Source: Lutibaculum baratangense AMV1
Lineage (GTDB): Bacteria > Pseudomonadota > Alphaproteobacteria > Rhizobiales > Tepidamorphaceae
Reading direction: 5' to 3'
Assembly (NCBI RefSeq): GCF_000496075.1
Contig: NZ_AWXZ01000039.1
Coordinates: 606,713 to 670,712 of the forward strand
DNA: 64,000 bases
Of the stretch, positions 59,513 to 64,000 are shown piece by piece (positions within the stretch are counted from its first letter, which is position 1; each line of letters opens with the position of its first letter). The position numbers and the translations under genes are program-made. The notes under the pieces were generated by a model. That model saw only the letters and a list, made by a program, of their open reading frames with translations, did no database searches and was not told the DNA's origin.

Positions 59513-61011
59513 TCGAAGCTCACGGGCATGCGGCTGTCGTGGGCGAGGTTCTCGAATCGGGTGAACTCGCCCTGGAAGGCGAGGTTCACCGTGCCCGTCG
59601 GGCCGTGGCGCTGCTTGCTGATGATCACCTCGGCGAGGCCGGCGACGCGCTCCATCTCCTCGCGCCACGTCTCGAACTCGGGCGTGCCCTCCCGCGGCTT
59701 CTTGTTCTTGAGGTAGTACTCCTCCCGGTAGACGAAGAGCACGACGTCCGCGTCCTGCTCGATCGAGCCGGATTCGCGGAGGTCGGCGAGCTGCGGACGC
59801 TTGTCCTCTCGGGATTCGACCTGGCGGGAGAGCTGCGACAGGGCGAGGATCGGGGTGCTGAGCTCCTTCGCCAGCGCCTTGAGGCCCGTGGTGATCTCGG
59901 TGATCTCCTGCACGCGGTTGTCGGAGCGCTTGCCCGAGCCCTGCAGGAGCTGCAGGTAGTCGATGACGAGGAAGTCGAGACCCTTCTGGCGCTTCAGCCG
60001 CCTCGCCCGTGCGGCGAGCTGCGCAATCGAGAGGCCGCCGGTCGCGTCGATGAAGAGCGGCACCTGCTGGAGCCGGCCGGCCACCTCCACGAGGCGCTGG
60101 AACTCGGCCTCGGTCGTCTTGCCCCGGCGGATGGTCTCCGACGAAACCTCGGCCTGCTCGGAGATGATGCGGGTGGCGAGCTGCTCCGCCGACATCTCGA
60201 GGGAGAAGAAGCCGACGATGCCGCCGTTGATCGTCTCCGTCCGCCCGTCCTGCAGCGTCTGCGCCTGGTAATGCTCGGCGACGTGGAAGGCGATGTTGGT
60301 GGCGAGCGACGTCTTGCCCATGGCCGGACGGCCGGCGAGGATGATCAGGTCCGAAGGCTGCAGGCCGCCCATCAGGTCGTCGAGATCGGCGAGGCCCGTC
60401 GAGATGCCCGAGAGGTGGCCGTCGCGCTGGTAGGCCTTCGACGCCATGTCGATGGCATCCTTCAGAGCGTCGGAGAACCTGAGGAAGCCGGCGCCGTACT
60501 TGCCCGTCTCCGCGACCTTGAAGAGGCGCTGCTCGGCAAGCTCGATCTGGTCGCCAGGCGTCGTGTCGACCGGCGCGTCATAGGCGAGGTTCACCATCTC
60601 CTCGCCGATCGAGATCAGCTGCCGGCGCATGGCGAGGTCGTAGATCGTCCGGCCGTAATCCTCGGCATTGATGACGGTCGTCGCGTCCGCCGCCAGCCGC
60701 GCGAGATATTGCGGCAGCGTGATCTCGCCGATCGGCTCCTCCTTCTCCACGAAGGTCTTGAGCGTGATCGGCGTCGCCGTCTTGTTCGCGCGGACGAGGC
60801 GTCCCGCGATATCGAAGATCCGGGCGTGGATCGTCTCGAAGAAGTGCTCCGGAAGCAGGAAGTCCGAGACGCGGTAGAAGGCCTCGTTGTTGACGAGGAT
60901 CGCGCCCAGCAGAGCCTGCTCGGCCTCGATGTTGGCGGGGGGCGTCCGGTAGTCGGAATCGGGACTCGGCGCGGGACCGCGGAATAGGGGCTCTATGCTC
61001 ATGGCCGACAT
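59509..61011 (-). CDS. dnaB: Replicative DNA helicase DnaB
   Basis: DnaB unwinds the fork ahead of the replisome. The 500-residue protein has the N-terminal collar (PANIEAEQALLGAILVNNEAF), the linker, and a RecA-like core with Walker A GRPAMGKTS, FFSLEMSAEQLATR, and DYLQLLQGSG. No intein is present. Two ATG (61011 and 61002) are possible, neither with a clear ribosome site. It leads the dnaB-alr-radA run. Confidence 0.97.
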   Translation of the reverse strand: MSAMSIEPLFRGPAPSPDSDYRTPPANIEAEQALLGAILVNNEAFYRVSDFLLPEHFFETIHARIFDIAGRLVRANKTATPITLKTFVEKEEPIGEITLPQYLARLAADATTVINAEDYGRTIYDLAMRRQLISIGEEMVNLAYDAPVDTTPGDQIELAEQRLFKVAETGKYGAGFLRFSDALKDAIDMASKAYQRDGHLSGISTGLADLDDLMGGLQPSDLIILAGRPAMGKTSLATNIAFHVAEHYQAQTLQDGRTETINGGIVGFFSLEMSAEQLATRIISEQAEVSSETIRRGKTTEAEFQRLVEVAGRLQQVPLFIDATGGLSIAQLAARARRLKRQKGLDFLVIDYLQLLQGSGKRSDNRVQEITEITTGLKALAKELSTPILALSQLSRQVESREDKRPQLADLRESGSIEQDADVVLFVYREEYYLKNKKPREGTPEFETWREEMERVAGLAEVIISKQRHGPTGTVNLAFQGEFTRFENLAHDSRMPVSFE

Positions 61012-61124
61012 GGTGTTCAGAATCTTAACGGCGGCGCATCAGCAGGGCGGTCACAGACCACAGGAATCAGCGCTATGCACAGGCATGCCAGAATCGCCGC
61101 CGCCGCGGCTTGACTCCCGGCAGC

Positions 61125-62378
61125 TTACTCCGCGGCGCGCCCCACCTCCAGAATCGCGGCGTCCTTCAGCCGCAATTGCTGCTCCACGGTCTCCATATAT
61201 GTGCGGGTGATGGGCAGCGTGTCGACCTTCTTCGAGAGCTGAAGCTGGAAATTCACCATCCCGTCGCGCCGGAACGACATCTCGGACCCTGCGAGATAGA
61301 ACTCCCACATGCGGCAGAACCGCTCGTCATAGAGGTCCCGGGCGGCGTCCCGATTCGCTTCGAACCGGTCGCGCCAATGGCGGATCGTCTCCGCATAATG
61401 GAGGCGCAGCACCTCTATGTCGCTGACGTAGAGGCCCGTCGGCTCGATCGCCTCCATGACCTCGGAGAGGGCGGGGATGTAACCGCCGGGAAAGATGTAC
61501 TTCGCGATCCACGGGCTCGTGCTGCCGGGCGGCGCGTTGCGGCCGATCGTGTGGATGAGCGCGATCCCGTCTTCGGTCAGGAGATCCCGCACCTTCTCGA
61601 AGTATGTGTGGTAGTAGCCTATGCCCACATGCTCGAACATGCCCACCGACACGATGCGGTCGAAGGGCCCTTCGAGGCTGCGATAGTCGGCGAGCTCGAA
61701 AGAGACCCGGTTCGAGAGATCCCGCTCCGCCGCCCGGCGTCGGGACAGGTTGAGTTGCTCCTCGCTCAGCGTGATGCCGACGACCTCGGCGCCGAACCGC
61801 TCGGCGATGTAGAGGGCGAGACCGCCCCACCCCGATCCGATGTCGAGAACGCGCTGGCCGGGCCGGATGTCGAGTTTCGCCGCGATGTGCCGCTTCTTGG
61901 CGAGTTGCGCCTCCTCGAGGCTCGTCTGGGGATCCTCGAAATACGCACACGAATATTGCCGGTCCTCATCGAGGAACAGATCGTAGAGGCGGCCGTCGAG
62001 GTCGTAATGGTGGGCGACATTCCGGCGTGCGCGCAATCCCACGTTCAGCTGGTCGAGCCGTCGGCGCAGGAAACGAAGGCCCCGGCGGACCGCGATCAGC
62101 GCTGGCATCACCCGCGCGCGGTCCTGTCGCATGAGAATGTCGATCAGGTCGTAGACGGAGCCGTGCTCCATCACGATCCGCCCGTCCATGTAGGCTTCGC
62201 CGAAAGCGAGTTCGGGATTGGCGAACAACTTGTATTCGGTGGCGCGGTCGGTGATGCGTGCGGCCACCGGCTCGCCCGTGCCGTCGCCGAAGCGATCGCG
62301 CCGCCCCCGAGCGTCGATGATCGTCAGGTCGCCACTCTCAACGAGCCGTGAGAGCGCGGCCCTGAGGATCCTGTTCAT
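61125..62378 (-). CDS. cfa: Cyclopropane-fatty-acyl-phospholipid synthase
   Basis: Cfa transfers a methylene group from S-adenosylmethionine to unsaturated acyl chains in the membrane. The 417-residue protein has AHHYDLDGRLYDLFLD, the SAM loop VLDIGSGWGGLAL, GITLSEEQ and the C-terminal TYMETVEQQLRL. The ATG at 62378 follows GAGGTG; a GTG at 62384 is an alternative. A weak promoter (TTGAAG, 19 bases, TATATT on the minus strand, 62440-62410) lies upstream. It is not coupled to dnaB. Confidence 0.93.
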   Translation of the reverse strand: MNRILRAALSRLVESGDLTIIDARGRRDRFGDGTGEPVAARITDRATEYKLFANPELAFGEAYMDGRIVMEHGSVYDLIDILMRQDRARVMPALIAVRRGLRFLRRRLDQLNVGLRARRNVAHHYDLDGRLYDLFLDEDRQYSCAYFEDPQTSLEEAQLAKKRHIAAKLDIRPGQRVLDIGSGWGGLALYIAERFGAEVVGITLSEEQLNLSRRRAAERDLSNRVSFELADYRSLEGPFDRIVSVGMFEHVGIGYYHTYFEKVRDLLTEDGIALIHTIGRNAPPGSTSPWIAKYIFPGGYIPALSEVMEAIEPTGLYVSDIEVLRLHYAETIRHWRDRFEANRDAARDLYDERFCRMWEFYLAGSEMSFRRDGMVNFQLQLSKKVDTLPITRTYMETVEQQLRLKDAAILEVGRAAE

Positions 62379-62609
62379 GGTCACCTCACGCCTTACACTC
62401 TATCGATCGAATATAACCACCATTTCCGGGCGGTCTTCAACGGCGTGTGATGCACGCAACGCATGCTGAGAGCGTGAAGCCTCCTGACAAAGTCCGATGA
62501 GCCGTCCGATCACTGGCGAAACCTCCGGAGAAGCTCCTGGTTCGTCTGCCGCGCCGGTGGCTCGACGACGGGCTTCATTGCGCTGCCGGTGCCGGCGCAC
62601 GGCACAACG

Positions 62610-62638
62610 AAAAAGGCCCGCCCTCACGGGCGAGCCTT
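62610..62638 (-). terminator. Rho-independent terminator of the OmpA-family gene
   Basis: On the minus strand GGCTCGCCC (62636-62628) pairs with GGGCGGGCC (62623-62615) with one U-G pair around a GTGA loop, followed by five T (62614-62610). It lies 40 bases after the stop of the OmpA-family gene. Confidence 0.9.
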
Positions 62639-62677
62639 CTCGACCTGGCCGGTGGGCCGGCTTGCTCGTCTCTGGGA

Positions 62678-64000
62678 TCAGCCGCCGCTCGCCACCGGGT
62701 TCACCAGCGGCGTGATTCGCCGCACCGTGACGCGTCTGTTCTGGCGCTCGGCCGCCTGCGTGTTGATCTTCAGATACTGCTCGCCGTAGCCCTGCGTCAC
62801 CAGGTTCTCCGGCGGAATGCCGTAGACCTCCGTGAGGGCGGACGCGACCGACTCGGCCCGCCGGTCCGAAAGGGCGAGGTTCGAGTTGTCACTTCCCACG
62901 GCGTCCGTGTGTCCTTCGATGAGGAAGGTCTCGGCCGGGTCGTCGTCGATCATGCGTTCCATCGCGTAGGCGAGATCCGACAGCTTGTCGACTTCGCTCC
63001 GCGTGATCTGCGCGCTTCCCGTGTCGAAGTTGATGGTGTTCAGGTCGATGCGCGGCATGAGATCCCGCACCCGCTCCGAATAGCGCACGTCTTCGATGGA
63101 GAACGTCCGGTCGACATGCTGCACCGGCTGACGTTCCAGCGTCCTGTAGTACGCGTCGCGGTCGGCGCGTTCGGCCTCGAGGACGTACTCGTTGCGCGGG
63201 ATCGTCACCTGGATCGGGGGCAGGTCGATCGCGGGATCGCGCCAGCGCGGGCGGTCGCGGCCACGCTCGCGCCGGTCGTAATACTCGCGCGGCGCCGAGA
63301 AGAGGACGACCTGCCGACCGTTCCGCTCGATGCGCGTGCGCTCGATCAGGTTGCCGTAGCGGTCCTCGATCGTGACGATCCGCACACCGCCCGGGCGCTC
63401 GATCGTGGTGCGCACGAAGCCGTTCGGAAGCCTGTCGTAGTAGACCTCCTCCGCGCGCCGGCGCAGCCGCTCCGTCTCGTCGTGCCGGACGACGATCTCG
63501 CCGCCGCCGAGATCGAAGATGACCCGGTTGCGGTCCTGCTCGACCCGGCGGGCATCCGGGGGCGCGTCGAAGCGCGGCTCGCGTTCGAGCCTCTCGCCCC
63601 GCTCGCTCAGCCAGCGCTGCATGCGCTCCCGATCGAAGTCTCCGTCCGGTCCACGGCGATCCCGGTCGGCCCGGCGTCGGTCGCGATCACCATCGCGGTC
63701 GTCTCCTCTGCGCCGCTCCTCGGCGTTCCGGCGGTCGTCGTCGCGGCGACGTTCACCGGTCCGCCGCTCCTCCTCACGTCGCCGATCCTCGGCGCGTCGC
63801 TCCTCCTCGCGGCGGCGTTCCTCGGCCTGCCGCTCGTCCTCGCGGCGCCGGTCGTCGGCCTGCTCCTGCTCGCGCCGACGCTGGTCCTCGGCGCGCTGGC
63901 GCTGCTGGTCCTCGGCCTGGCGACGCTCTTCCTCGGCGCGCTGGCGCTGCTGCTCCTCGACCTGGCGGCGCTCTTCCTCGGCGCGCTGGCGCTGCTGCTC
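62678..64000 (-). CDS. OmpA-family protein with long charged repeat region, 5' end outside window
   Basis: The reading frame stays open to base 64000, giving at least 440 codons. The N-terminal visible part (about 130 residues) is Glu/Arg/Gln-rich with repeats (see 63880-64000), predicted coiled coil or disordered. Then follows a region typical of alphaproteobacterial OmpA-like proteins (VIFDLGGGEIVVRHDE, RPGGVRIVTIEDRYGN). The C-terminal OmpA domain binds peptidoglycan: NTINFDTGSAQI, EGHTDAVGSDNSNLALSDRR and VTQGYGEQY, ending NRRVTVRRITP. A signal peptide would lie beyond the edge. It probably tethers the outer membrane to the cell wall. Confidence 0.9.
   Translation of the reverse strand, partial: EQQRQRAEEERRQVEEQQRQRAEEERRQAEDQQRQRAEDQRRREQEQADDRRREDERQAEERRREEERRAEDRRREEERRTGERRRDDDRRNAEERRRGDDRDGDRDRRRADRDRRGPDGDFDRERMQRWLSERGERLEREPRFDAPPDARRVEQDRNRVIFDLGGGEIVVRHDETERLRRRAEEVYYDRLPNGFVRTTIERPGGVRIVTIEDRYGNLIERTRIERNGRQVVLFSAPREYYDRRERGRDRPRWRDPAIDLPPIQVTIPRNEYVLEAERADRDAYYRTLERQPVQHVDRTFSIEDVRYSERVRDLMPRIDLNTINFDTGSAQITRSEVDKLSDLAYAMERMIDDDPAETFLIEGHTDAVGSDNSNLALSDRRAESVASALTEVYGIPPENLVTQGYGEQYLKINTQAAERQNRRVTVRRITPLVNPVASGG
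63880..64000 (-). repeat. 45-bp tandem repeat inside the OmpA-family gene
   Basis: The unit encodes EEQQRQRAEEERRQ(A/V), 15 residues. The word GGCGCGCTGGCGCTGCTG recurs on the plus strand at 63890, 63935 and 63980, exactly 45 bases apart, and the series runs past the window edge. It then decays into irregular RRREEERRAED-type repeats to about 63700. It is a coding minisatellite, prone to length change. Confidence 0.85.

Noticed and set aside
63700..64000. Repeat array as CRISPR or intergenic repeat
   Set aside because: The 45-bp units are contiguous, without spacers, and stay in frame with the OmpA-family gene, so they encode protein.

Overview
The window is strongly GC-rich DNA, densely packed with genes. 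It looks like a chromosomal segment of an alphaproteobacterium, most likely of the order Hyphomicrobiales (Rhizobiales). The reasons are the gene content (divK-pleD, an EipB/DUF1849 protein, DUF1489, DUF3572, a phasin, clpS-clpA), several gene orders that I recall as typical of that order (uvrA/ssb/marC/gyrA; pleD/rpmG/nudix/DUF983/rnr/topA/dprA/plsY/pyrC/pyrB; dnaB-alr-radA-cvpA-purF-SDR), an alphaproteobacterial LexA box and a CtrA-type box. No rRNA, tRNA, CRISPR array, transposase or prophage gene was seen.

Layout. 1-9.4 kb: uvrA (cut by the left edge) behind a GNAT gene, a LexA box, ssb, a tandem pair of ketopantoate-reductase-like genes, an arsenite permease, an SDR, and a gene that joins half of a MarC membrane protein to half of a di-haem peroxidase. 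9.4-19.5 kb: gyrA, a VWA lipid/envelope-type protein, two flavin enzymes, DUF1489, a VWA-like/J-domain pair, a DD-carboxypeptidase with SPOR domain, and a phasin. 19.5-30.1 kb: clpS-clpA, azlCD, a HIT/DUF482/GDPD/RidA cluster, eipB, a frameshifted dinB, a ROK kinase and DUF3572. 30.1-32.6 kb: divK-pleD, then a CtrA-type box, a strongly structured intergenic stretch that ends in a canonical terminator (candidate small RNA), and rpmG. 32.6-46.2 kb: a long minus-strand run from ruvX through pyrB, a pyrC-like gene, plsY, dprA, topA, rnr, DUF983 and nudix to an MFS transporter. 46.2-54 kb: UPF0173 hydrolase, gatC, a broken GNAT gene, gatA, NnrU, and a YfgM-like/BamB/Der cluster. 54-64 kb: minus-strand SDR, purF, cvpA, radA, alr, dnaB, cfa, and an OmpA-family gene that runs off the right edge.

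How the parts work together. Most of the window is housekeeping: DNA repair and topology (uvrA, ssb, gyrA, topA, radA, dnaB, dprA, ruvX, dinB), envelope biogenesis (dac, plsY, BamB-like, OmpA-like, EipB, alr, cfa), nucleotide synthesis (pyrB, pyrC-like, purF), proteolysis (clpSA) and cell-cycle signalling (divK, pleD). The points most worth a second look are the MarC-peroxidase chimera at 8302-9219, the structured RNA candidate at about 32056-32277 with its upstream CtrA box, the two single-base frameshifts (dinB and a GNAT gene), the tandem KPR-like paralogues, and the pyrC-like gene that has lost its metal-binding HxH. None of these proves a new system; the chimera and frameshifts could also be assembly or base-calling errors.
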